NCBI GenBank assembly: GCA_020055645.1 | Contig: CM034547.1 | Location: 47,218,409 to 47,282,408, forward strand | Direction of reading: 5' to 3' | Length of the DNA stretch: 64,000 nt | Origin: Tomocerus qinae | Taxonomy: Eukaryota; Arthropoda; Collembola; Entomobryomorpha; Tomoceridae | Shown here: positions 1 to 9,926 of the stretch, in pieces | Numbering within the stretch: the stretch's first letter is position 1 | Layout of the letters: each line of letters opens with the position of its first letter | Program-made: the position numbers and the translations under genes | Notes under the pieces: generated by a model | What the model was told of the DNA's origin: nothing | The model's input: only the letters and a program-made list of their open reading frames with translations | Database searches by the model: none

Positions 1-2996
1 GTCATAAGCGTCTTCTGTAAACTCGGCAAGAGACAAGCATTGTCAGAGGTTTCGCTGCCTGGATTACTAGCTAGTTTTTCCGTATTCTGACCTGAATCTT
101 GTTGGCTGGTAATTGACACTGGCTTTAAATCAGCATTTATTTCAATAATTTCCTGAACAGGAACATCCACGCTAGGTTTTGATTTTTGTTGATCTACGTT
201 GGTGTTATTCTTGACTGTAATTTTAAATTGGGAATTTTGAAAAAAAATTTTTTGGTTACAAATATGATAACTTAAATAGTTAATTAAGGAAACTAATGAA
301 AGCTTACTGACAAATGATCCATAGTGACTCAAGAAATCATATTTTGACATGCACAATCCACAGATCATTTCAAAACTGACGTCCATATCTTCTATCTCGG
401 GCCAATTTTTGGTGGAATGCTAAGTATTAAGGCATAATATTTACATATTTTTGAAAATTTTGATTTTTAACCAACTTAGCTTAATTTAAATTAACTTGTT
501 GACTGTCAAATGTAACAAATATGTGTAAAAAATATAAGACATCATATAATCAATCAATATAAGGCTAGGAACCGATTGTCAATTTGTCACTGTCGAAGTT
601 GAAAATTTCAGCATTTACTCTACTTCAGGATATTTCACGAATTTATTTAAAAATCCGTTGTTTTTTCGGCGAAAAGCTTCGAATTGTTTTTAATCAGTTT
701 GAGATGACGAGATGAGTTAGTTCATGATGACTTAGGATGAGTTTAAGATGTCTTAGGAATACTTTTACCAGCATTCCTAAGTTTTCATAAAGTCAATGCG
801 CTATAATAATATTCGAGTTAAAAAGTATAATCAATATTTTTTCAAAATTTTAGGTTTTTCAAAAATGTGTTGAAAGCACTATGTAGAGTAGAGATCATCC
901 TTGAGATCATTTTGACACTAGTTTTGTGAAATTCGGTTCAGTAGTTTCGAAATTACTCTGTGACGTTTGCGATGAAACCCCGCCCTAACTCAAATACGGC
1001 AGATTTTAAAATAAATTCGTGAAACTAGTTTTTTAATTTTCTAAACTAGAGTAGATGCTGAAATTGTCGTCTTCATTTGTGACAATTCGGTTCCCAGCCT
1101 GCGTGATGTCTTGTTTTACTTTTTACTCATATCCTAGGCATTTTGCATACGTCCGGCCGGTCTGTACACATTTCCTGTAACATGTTATAGTAAATACTAA
1201 ATTATAGTGAAAAGCAGAATATTTAAACAAATATATAAAATTGTATACTTTTTCATGGTACCAGTCCTCGCATCTGGAACAAAAAGACCAAATGTGAATA
1301 TAGATTTTATTTTTGCATGTGAACCCATTTTAAGACTTTCTTAAAATACTTACATGACACATTGGTACATTGGATCCCCAGATTCATCTTCAGGGTCTGG
1401 GTATGGTCGATGGCATGTACAGTACATTCCTTTAAAGTTTTGGTTGTAAGCATTATCAACATTTAAATCTTCTTTTTCCTATTAAATTTTACTTTTATTA
1501 TTAGTTAATCACCAAGTCATAATGTATACTAACTTAATGTCACTTAAAATCAATTAATCATTAATCATTATTTGCCAAATAAACTGTAAGTTTATAAAGT
1601 CACTCTACCGGCTGTAGAAGGCATGGATTTTCAAGAAATTTCTTATTTCCACAATCGCAACGAAAATTTCTGTAAAAAAGTTACTTCATTCATTTGGTTA
1701 CAAATAAAGAATTGAATAACGAACGAGCAGGAGGTGGAGGACGATAAAATGGACATGGTCTACGGGGGGCATATAACTGACGAGAACATTTGCCACCCAC
1801 CTGGACAAAGTGTGTAGTGGGCAAAAGCGCTAGTGGATGTTTTATACTGGCAACCTGAAAAAATCCCTGCTGGCCAAAACACAAATCCCTAATATTAGGA
1901 CATCATGAAATTGCACTATACAGTTTTAAAAACTGAATAGTGAACCAGTACCGTATTTAGAAGTCGATTTCGAATGGGACAATGCTAATGACGTCATACA
2001 GTCATATATATCACGCAAATTTAGGCTCTTTTTGACGAAAATTAGACAAAAATGGCCTAAAAACAAATAAAATCGAGCGAAGAGCTTTTGGATTTTGAGA
2101 TATTTTACGGATTTCGGCGAGTGGGTCGCTGGGCCTTATCCTTTTCTTATTCTCTCTCTCTCTCTCTCTCTATTTAGCGGTTTTCATTAAAATCATAGTG
2201 AATTTTCCGCTTCATCCGAAAATTTTTACATCCTTTATTAGTGTATCTTTTGGGTAATCAAGACTCCCTGTATCCTATTCTTATTATTTCGTAATAAGAG
2301 AATCAAGAGTCTGAGTAAAATGTTTTGAAAATCATTTTGGATACGAGGTATTTTAATTCAAAATCACTCCCCTTCTCCTTGGAATAAATTGACACAAAAC
2401 TGTATACCTTAAAGTATTACATATAGTGATAATCACTATAAAAGAAACTTTAGTTGGCCAATTTATTCTGAAAAGAAGGAGAGGGGAAAATGAGGGAAAA
2501 GACCAGAGACTACATTTTGACTTTCGCCCACTAACCACCTCGTCCACCTCACAATTTACCCGCTCAGTAGCCAGTTTTGGCCCCTTAAATTGAATAGTGA
2601 TACATTAGATTTATACCTCTTGGTGTACAACTCCACCAAATCATGTTTGTCATGACATTTGTAGCTACAAGCTAGGCAAACACCAGCTGGCTGGAAATCC
2701 GGATCTGATGAGGGGTTGCAAGTCAAACAAGAATAAAGTGCTTGCCTCTTCATGTAACCATTTGAATAGGAGCAATTTTTGGCGTCGGAGGCTGAACACA
2801 ACAAATTACACATTTTATCATGTTATTGAAGCCATTCATTACTAGAAAAGGAAGATATAACAATGTAAATGTACTATGAACTCTGTTATAATACCGTACC
2901 CCCAAGAACAGCAACAGATTCTTCGTGTAATTCATCTTCCTCTTCGATGACTTCTTTTAATGTAAAAACAGCAGTATCCTCGTTATCGTCTTCCAT
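1..2996 (-). CDS. UBR7: UBR7-like E3 ubiquitin ligase (UBR box + PHD-like finger), 3' end missing
   Basis: Coding exons on the minus strand, 5' to 3': 2996-2900, 2791-2617, 1669-1609, 1478-1354, 1273-1249, 419-308, 214-1 (continues past the window edge). All junctions are GT-AG and the phases agree. The first exon is acidic and starts at the ATG at 2996; a possible 3' splice site lies just upstream, so the 5' UTR may be split. Exon 2 carries a UBR-box zinc finger (CSYSNGYMKRQALYSC, then GVCLACSYKCHDKHDL) completed by NFRCDCG in exon 3. Exons 4-6 build a Cys-rich PHD-like finger (MYCTCHRPYPD, MYQCVICEDWYH, EMICGLCM). In the family, UBR7 is a nuclear ubiquitin ligase that acts on histone H2B; that role is carried over from homologues. 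The 308/214 junction is the least certain, since the intron is also open in frame. Confidence 0.9.
1945..2145. repeat. Diverged fragment related to the 5536-5784 hAT-like element
   Basis: Inside a UBR7 intron. It begins CAGTACCGTATTTAGAAGTC, close to the left end of the element at 5536 (CAGTACTGTATTTAGAAATC), and continues with related TCTAAAA/GCCTAAAAA-type text and a degenerate form of the CGAAGCG block. No clear right terminus or target duplication is seen, so the right boundary is approximate and the copy is probably old. A CT dinucleotide run (about 2145-2171) follows it. Confidence 0.5.
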
Positions 2997-4510
2997 TTTC
3001 TTGACTCTGGCTCCTGACACCTAGGAATGAGGACAATGATATGCAATAAAACTGAAATTACATTTAAAGTTACGCTTACGATACCTTTTTATGTATAATA
3101 AACATTACCAACCGACACTCCAAATCCCCAAATTCCTTATTATAGGGTGTCCGCGAAACATGTGAAATTTCAGGTTACACAAGGGGTAAAACATTTCACA
3201 TGTTTCACGGACACCCTGTATACGTATTGATTGGTATGAATGAGAATAAGTATTTACTGCAAAGTAAAAAGTAAAAGGTCTAGACTTGAAGTAAAAGGTA
3301 GAAAGCAAAAGCATCTGCTTCAAATCGAATGAATAAAAGAAAACTTTTACTGCCAAGCAAATACTTTGCAATTAATTGCAGTATTTACTTCTCAATTTTG
3401 TACAGAACAAAAATTGGTTACTATACTCAGCCAATCAGAGATCAGCAACGAATCACACATATACTCTTCATTTCACAAAATGCAATTTCGGGGTCATGGT
3501 TAATAAAAGTTTATAAGTAACCGGTCAGAGTTATCTATGGGTTACTTTATAAAATTAATCGTGAATCCTACTAATCCTACTCTTTTGCGTGGGCAGTGGG
3601 GAAGTAAAAGGTGAAGTTGCTATCGGAGAAGCTTCAAAATTTTGAAGCAAATACTCAAAGTAGAAGTAAATTTAGAATAAGTAAAAAGATGTTATTCATA
3701 CCAAAATGTAGTATTTACTTCTAACAGTAGTAAATCCTTCATGCAATTCAAAAACTTTAAAAGGTATACGGTACCTTATTCATACCACTCACTAGTTGTA
3801 CTTAACGCTGAACGCAGATTTGATTTGGTTCTTAACTTTGATTTCATTATAACTTCAACCAACCTTTACTGTAAAAACACCAAATAGCAACCGTTTTTGA
3901 TGGATGTATACATCACATTCATAAAATTTCACCTACAGATTAAGGTTAAAAAAATACTAAACTAATAAACTAACACATTAAACAGATCATAGATAAGATA
4001 AGATAGCCAATAGGTAATAGGTATGGTATGGAATAATAGATCATCGCAATCGCAATAATAATTCTCTCCTCAGACAGCTGTAAAAATGTTGACCTCCGAT
4101 AGTGGCAAGTAAAATCCGATGAATATGCAACCTTAACATATATAGTGTATAGTTGATAGTCGTCGGAAATGGAAATGCAATTGGTCAAACTGATTAGTGT
4201 GATTAGTTTTATTTTTATACTTAACTTACCCAAATTAAAATAGAAGCTCTCAGGTCCAGGCTAGGCGGCACGTCTGAAAAGAACAGAAACAGAAGAATAA
4301 AATTAAACAGAATTGAATTGAGTTGAGCTGCGAGAAGAAATGAATAGAAGCTCTATTTCCCTTGTTGACGTTGTTTGCCATTGGCGCCTTCAACCTTGCA
4401 AATTGCAATTTATCAAGGCGAAAAAATAATACAATCCTACAATCTGCCATGTTCGAATTCCAAAGCGTCGAACATTCAAACATTTCGTTCATTTTACCCC
4501 AAACTCTAAA
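2997..4510. other. UBR7 upstream region, no supported gene
   Basis: Contains the MITE at 3143-3220 and then, from about 3230 to 3790, AT-rich sequence full of GTAAAAG/TACTTT words. A weak inverted match links its edges (TGGTATGAATGAGAATAAG near 3231 and its rough complement near 3775), so an old element is possible. The open frames here are short and match no family I know. The UBR7 promoter and any 5' UTR exon must lie here but are not resolved. Confidence 0.5.
3143..3220. mobile_element. Short TA-flanked palindromic MITE (Tc1/mariner-like ends)
   Basis: A 78-bp near-palindrome. The left arm starts TAGGGTGTCCGCGAAACATG and the right arm is its complement ending CACGGACACCCTGTA, with one or two mismatches over about 27 bp and a loop of about 24 bp. 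TA dinucleotides lie at both edges. The ends (GGGTGTCC) resemble Tc1/mariner-type miniature elements; the class assignment is inferred. It lies upstream of the UBR7 start codon. Confidence 0.55.
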
Positions 4511-5330
4511 AACCTACAGCAAGCCGTAACAGAAGCTCGCCTGAGTAAATTTTACCGTGTACACATTTTGGTAGCGAAAAGTACTCGCACGTTACACAAA
4601 ACCGAGCGAACGGACTTTGATCAAACTTTCAGAATTGAGTCTTTATATATGTATCTACGACATAATAAAAATTCAGACATTGATATTATAAGGAAACGAA
4701 GCTATAGCATTTGAAATATCAACATAACATCAAAATTGATGATTGTTGACCACGAAAATCAATCGAAAATCAAATTGATTAATGTTGACAATGAAAATCA
4801 ACCGAAAATCAAAATTGATTAATGCTGACAATGAAAATCAACCAAAAATCAAAATTGATTAATGTTGACAATAAAAATCAACCGAAAATCAAAATTGATT
4901 AATGCTGACAATGAAAATCAACAGAAAATCAAAATTGATTAATGCTGACTATGAAAATCAACAGAAAATCAAAATTTGGTTAATGTTGATTAAGAAAATC
5001 AACAGAAAATCAAAGCACATCAATGTTGACTATGAAAATCAACAGAAAATCAAAGTACATTAATGTTGACTATAAAAATCAATAGAAAATCAAAGTACAT
5101 TAATGTTGGCCATAAAAATCAACAGAAAATCAAATTACATTAATATTGATTATAAAAATCAACAGTAAATCAAAGCACATTAATGTTGACTATGAAAATC
5201 AACAGATATTCAACTTTGATTGATTATGGGTATTAAAATCAACAGAAAATTAAATTCGGTTAATAATGACTATCAAAATTAAAAGGAAATCGAAAAATGG
5301 AAATTTGACTATCAATTTGAATATAAATGC
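4511..5330. mobile_element. Helentron/DINE-like element, copy A (left end plus minisatellite)
   Basis: The left part (4511-4720) matches 27819-28020 almost base for base, starting AACCTACAGCAAGCCG and including AGCTCGCCTGAGTAAA. It is followed by about 14 degenerate tandem copies of a unit of about 40 bp of the form ATCAACAGAAAATC..TTAATGTTGAC (about 4735-5300). The right-end block with a hairpin seen in other copies is missing, so this copy looks truncated near 5330. Assignment to Helentron/DINE-like elements is inferred from architecture. Confidence 0.65.
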
Positions 5331-5535
5331 GTGTAGTTGTAAATATCAAAATACAAAGCAATAATATCAAAAGTCCATCCGCCCTCCTGTGTTCCTCGAT
5401 AGTCCAGGATTCCAAAAATGTAAGTCTCATAAAAATCGGCCGTAATCTTCGGGAGGAATAAAGCTTGATGTAAAGCATTTTTTAACACGCATTTAGATAG
5501 GCACATGCGGTTGCTATGCAGGCGTGATGAGCAAC

Positions 5536-5784
5536 CAGTACTGTATTTAGAAATCGATTTCGGTGGGGGCTATGATATCATAGGACAATATCTATTAGGC
5601 ATAATCGCGCGAAGCGCGAAAATTTTTGGCTTATTTTGTCTAAAATGAGTCAAAAATAGCCTAAAAATCACATAAAATCGCGCGAAGCGCGAAATTTTTT
5701 GGTATTTTGAAAAAAATTTTCCTTTTTTCTTGGATTTCGGGGGGGGCTTTAGCCCCCAAAGCCCACCCCCTCAATACAGCCTTG
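5536..5784. mobile_element. Non-autonomous hAT-like element with 8-bp target duplication
   Basis: A 249-bp insertion flanked by the same 8 bp on both sides, TGAGCAAC at 5528-5535 and 5785-5792. Terminal inverted repeats are CAGTACTGTATT and AATACAGCCTTG (9 of 12 paired). Inside are two copies of the palindrome CGCGCGAAGCGCG and a GGGGGCTTTAGCCCCC hairpin. There is no coding capacity. An 8-bp duplication and CAG...CTG-type ends are typical of hAT transposons; the autonomous partner is not in this window. Confidence 0.75.
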
Positions 5785-5810
5785 TGAGCAACCTTAAGTA
5801 GGACGTACGT

Positions 5811-6188
5811 TGGCAACCGGCAAATTATTCTATCATATTGCCTCTTAACTTTTTTGCAGGAAAAGAATCAACTCAAAAACCAAAAAGAGCTACAAGAAAG
5901 TTTAAATAGGGAAAAAGATGCTCCATAACCTACAGCATTCGGCTCCGAAAGAATATTTTAAACTTTTCTCTGTAGTTGCGATTAATTGCAAATTCCGCAC
6001 TAAAACGTTTATATCTCCAGATTGAACCAATATGTTTGAAATATTCTTTCGGAGCCGAATGCAGAGGATTGTGGAGGATCTGTTTCCCAATTTAAACTTT
6101 TTTGTAGGTCTATTGTTTTTGAGTTGATTCTTTTCCTGCAAAAAAAGTTAAGAGGCAATATGATAGTCAGAATAATTTGCCCGTTGCC
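5811..6188. repeat. Imperfect long inverted repeat (arms ~155 bp, loop ~70 bp)
   Basis: The left arm (about 5811-5963) and right arm (about 6034-6188) are reverse complements with scattered mismatches and small gaps; matching blocks include ATATTGCCTCTTAACTTTTT, AAAAGAATCAACTCAAAAAC and GCATTCGGCTCCGAAAGAAT. Short open frames inside it are by-products of the symmetry. The folded transcript would be a long hairpin. Confidence 0.8.
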
Positions 6189-6327
6189 CACAGACACTTC
6201 CCTTAAGACAATTTGAAACTTTTAGCGCGATTTTTATGGTTTAAAATATGCAGCAGACACCTCGGAAACGATTGGGTCTAGACACTTTAGATCAGTGCTA
6301 AAAGCAAACCAAAAGTTTGAAATTAAT

Positions 6328-6543
6328 GTCTTTCCATATTACCGCATTCTAACGCAAGCAATATGTACTTGATGAATATTCAAAATTATTTTGGTGGGAA
6401 CAGTGTCTCGGATGTAGTTTATCAGAGAAAGTACTACTGCTGTCTCGGATAAACTACATCCGAGACACTGTTCCCACCAAAATAATTTTGAATATTCATC
6501 AAGTACATATTGCTTGCGTTAGAATGCGGTAATATGGAAAGAC
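6328..6543. repeat. Perfect 96-bp inverted repeat with 24-bp loop
   Basis: The left arm 6328-6423 and right arm 6448-6543 are exact reverse complements over all 96 bp when compared base by base; the loop is 6424-6447. The arms start GTCTTTCCATATTACCGC and end GATGTAGTTTATC. No coding frame or known element ends are recognised. The absence of any mismatch implies recent origin or active homogenisation. Confidence 0.95.
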
Positions 6544-6850
6544 GCCTATTGTGTTAAATGGGTTTCTTGCCGGCGTCAGGAATAATTATTTTCGATAGTT
6601 TTTTTTTAAATTCGACTTCCTAGCTCAAAGGGTTAAGCTGTAATTTGCATCATAAGTTTAAACCCCCCTGGTCTGTGGAAGGGACCCACGAATTTTGGGA
6701 TTTTTTAAAGCGTAATTAATTTTCGTTCATTATGGTATTTTAGACATGATTTTTGATACTTTTGAAGCCTTTCTAAAATCATGGGTGTTGACCCCGGATC
6801 ATTTGATAAATACGCACTCAAATGACTTTCGTACAGGGTAGTAGGGCGTG

Positions 6851-7159
6851 ACCAAGGCAAATAGACTGATTCCCGCCCCCTCCTCCCCTCCCCCTTCCCC
6901 GCATCAGGTGGGTTCAGTAGAGAAAGTCCCATAAAAGAGTTTGAGCTTTTATATGGGACTTTCTTTTGAAATTAGTCCCATTCCGGAGTCCCATTCTGGT
7001 CCCAGTAGTCATGGATACCCACCCTTCAGGAGTAAATTGCAAGTCCCATATAAAAGTTCAAACTCTCTTATGGGACCTCCCTCTACTGAACCCACCTGAT
7101 GCCAGGGAGGGGGACGAGGGAAGGGGAGGAGGGGGCGGGAATCAGTCTATTTGCCTTGG
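6851..7159. repeat. Imperfect inverted repeat with C/G-rich stem (arms ~112-120 bp)
   Basis: The left arm (6851-6962) and right arm (7040-7159) pair with small insertions. Matching blocks include CCAAGGCAAATAGACTGATT, CATCAGGTGGGTTCAGTAG and CTTTTATATGGGACTT. The stem contains a CCCCTCC-rich tract, unusual in this AT-rich region. The spacer (6963-7039) repeats GTCCCATTC-type words. Confidence 0.8.
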
Positions 7160-7473
7160 CGTGACATAGCTTTCACAGGTTAAAATCAATTTTAACACAC
7201 CGGACGGGCGACAAATCTAACCCTATATGTAAAGTTTGTTACCATAGAAGGATAGGCTTCGTATCTTTTCTGTACAAACGAAGTTAGCTGGTGTGGACAA
7301 TAACGTTGATATTTCTGCCTCTGCTCACTACCCATTACACAAAATTGTAAATAAAATTATAACTCAGTTCCTTTTTCCTTTATTCAAATATTTGCTCATA
7401 TTTCAAGAAAAACTCAAATAGATGACCAACAGTTTTCAGTGATTAAGATTAGTAGATTATTAACGAACTTTCT

Positions 7474-8117
7474 TCACACATGGTTCAATGATTTCCGTAA
7501 TCCTACGTAGCCAGAAATGATATCACTAGGTAAAGTCTTTACAATGCTATATTCCTCTACCAACGCGTATAATAAACCCGTCGCAGGATCCCTGTACTTT
7601 GCTGGTAACCCAGAAACGTCTGAATATTTTTTGGGTGGTTTCAGAGATTGTGGGGCATCAATGGATGAATCTAAAAAATACATAAACATACATAACAATA
7701 AATGCATACATGTTACGGAGTTACTAAGACTGTAATAAATAGTAATAATTGATGCTATATTACTCTAATATAAGACTTTTTACTGACAGATTTGAACTTA
7801 CAATGTACACTACTTTTATCCCAAGGCATCGAGCGCTCTAAAGTAATTATTTGTTTCAATGACCTCCAGGCCCGTTTTTTATCCGATGTCAACTTAGTTC
7901 TCTAAGATTAAAACAATTTACTGACTGAAGACAAATTACGTATCCAATTAATCCAAATCATACTATGATTATGTAGTTAAAGTTTTTGTACTCTTTTCGC
8001 TTCATTGATTTTATTGTACCGTGATTGTACCTGATATGACGGATCTTTAAAAAATGTGTTACTACGATTTTCATTTAAAATATCATTGTCCAAGACATGA
8101 AAAGATGATGATGACAT
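7474..8117 (-). CDS. INO80C: INO80 complex subunit C (Ies6, YL1 C-terminal domain)
   Basis: Three coding exons on the minus strand: 8117-8031, 7892-7802, 7670-7474, with TGA at 7476-7474; 124 residues, phases consistent. The N-terminal part has FKDPSYQ; the middle exon gives KRAWRSLKQIITLERSMPW, and the last exon holds the YL1-C motif SIDAPQSLKPPKKYSDVSG followed by LPSDIISGYVGLRK. This matches the Ies6/INO80C family throughout. In homologues it is a nuclear subunit of the INO80 chromatin remodeller that works with Arp5. The start is the ATG at 8117; upstream in-frame sequence has no ATG. A transposable element inserted only about 50 bp upstream of this ATG (see 8175-8626), so it probably lies in the 5' UTR or promoter. 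The splice acceptor of exon 2 (7893-7894) has a weak pyrimidine tract. Confidence 0.92.
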
Positions 8118-8174
8118 CTCGTATTGTATCAGTATCTTTGTACAAGGAAAACAGGAAACTGACAATGTTGTCGT

Positions 8175-8626
8175 CAGAGCTGGGCAGGCCGGGCCGGGCC
8201 GGGCCGAAATGAGGCGGCCTGGACCTTTTGGGCTACCAGGCCGGCCGAAGGCCGGCCGATTTTTTTAGAATTCTCCTTCCAGGCCGGGCCGGGCCGGCCG
8301 ATCTTAGATTTGCAGGCCGATAGCAGGCCGAAAAAAATATGTACTCCCATTAAATTTTCTTAAAACGCCATAAAACAAGCAAAAAAACACCGAACATGAG
8401 GGTAACTAAATTTGTCAGGCCGGGCTGACAGCCCCGGCCGGCCCGGCCCGCCGGGCCGAAATGGACCGGCCTGGGCTTTTTGACAAAAAAGGACGGCCGA
8501 AGGCCGGCCGATTTTTGAAATTGCAAAAAATCTGCAGGCCGGGCCGGGCCAGGCCGATTGAAATTTGAAAAAAACATGGCGTCAGGCCGGGCCGGGCCGG
8601 GCCGAAAAAAATTATGCCCAGCTCTG
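8175..8626. mobile_element. GC-rich hAT-like MITE with exact 8-bp target duplication
   Basis: A 452-bp insertion bounded by GTTGTCGT at 8167-8174 and again at 8627-8634. Perfect 12-bp terminal inverted repeats are CAGAGCTGGGCA and TGCCCAGCTCTG. The body consists of two roughly direct blocks (8187-8340 and 8417-8612) of GGCCGGGCCG-type repeats and the palindrome GGCCGGCCGAAGGCCGGCC, separated by about 75 bp of AT-rich sequence. It has no real coding capacity. End structure and duplication length fit hAT. Confidence 0.88.
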
Positions 8627-8634
8627 GTTGTCGT

Positions 8635-9926
8635 TGCCTGACAAGTCACAAGTGACAACGACAACCGTAAACGAACACACGAACGAAGATGAAAGGACTG
8701 ACTCGGGGCTTCTGGAGAGTGGAGGAGAGCGAATGGATAGAGGTTTTAAGTTTTAAAGTGTTTAGTGTTTAGTGTACAATAATAATATTAGAATAATACA
8801 AGGAATTGAACCGCTAAAAATTATAAAATTTTGTAAACCATTGGATTTCGCAGGAAGTATACTCACGCCAGAGGCCCTTCTTGCCTTATTGAATTGATTT
8901 ACATATTTAATACACACATTCAACATTGAACAATTAATTACAACACCACCCAAAAAGTCGTTCTTTCAACGCAATTCAACATTCTATTTTCTCTCCTATC
9001 ATGTGATAGTGATTGGTTTGGTTAGTTGTTAGTTTTGGTGTGGGAACACATTAATAAAACTATCTATTACTGAAATTAACTTGCAAATTGCATTTATCAC
9101 TTTCAGTAGTTCAGTAGTTCCTTGTTTTTTGGTTAAAATAATTATTGTTCTTTTACTGTTTACTGTGTTTACTGCTCATAAACATTATTTGACACCATTT
9201 GTTAATTATTGGCGATCTATATCATCGTGGGAGAGGGTCGTGTGAATTTAGGTTTACATTTAGAAATTATAATCTTTCCTTTCCTCTAATCTCACTTTAT
9301 TACACCATAAAAATAGTAAACCATCAGAAACTTTTGTTCCCCATCCTTACTTTGTAAGTTATACTACAGTACCGTTGAGATTTATAATAAGTTCATTCTC
9401 CATGTCCATGTATTGTAAAACCCATCAGCTGATCATCTAATTTAGGATTTTTAAGGTCAGTTCAATGTCAACTGTTTACGTACTATATATACTGGTGAAA
9501 GTAAATCATTTATTGTTGACTTTGCAAACATGTGACAAATGATTTATTATTATTGCCCGTAGGTCCGTAGTTATGTTATATTGATGCTCTTCTCTCATAA
9601 ACGTCCTAGTCCAAAGTCCAATTTGACAATTCCACTGTAACTAATGATGGAATGGTGAATAAGTTTTTAAATTTTGAAGCATGCGAAGGTATAATGGTAT
9701 AGTCTATAAAGAGAATTCAAAATATCTGACAAAAAATATATGCGTTAATTTTTCATTCTTTCATCTTTATTGTGTTGATTATTTGGAAATTCAGGACTAC
9801 CACTCTCAGTAACTGTTTTGTATGTCGGAGAGGCAGCTCGGAAGCAACCAAAAAGGAAGCTCGAAATAGTCAAAGAAGAGACTTTTAGAACGACTCCTTA
9901 AAACATTCATTCAGAAAATCTTCACA
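8635..9926. other. Divergent intergenic region between INO80C and KIF16B
   Basis: About 1.3 kb of AT-rich DNA between the INO80C 5' side and the KIF16B start codon. It should contain the KIF16B promoter and 5' UTR; no TATA box or clear upstream exon can be fixed by eye. No other gene is supported. Confidence 0.4.

Noticed and set aside
2365..2505. Possible inverted repeat with CCCCTTCTCCTT and AAGGAGAGGGG arms
   Set aside because: The match is short and needs a large gap; too weak to call a structure.
4735..5300. Regularly spaced ~40-bp repeats that look at first like a CRISPR array
   Set aside because: The units are contiguous and degenerate with no unique spacers, the organism is eukaryotic, and the same units occur in other copies of a mobile element.
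5902..6197. Overlapping minus-strand open frames
   Set aside because: They lie in the arms of the inverted repeat at 5811-6188, are mutually out of frame, and match nothing.
8350..8664. 104-codon minus-strand open frame rich in Arg, Pro, Gly
   Set aside because: It is produced by the GGCCG repeats of the hAT-like MITE at 8175-8626.
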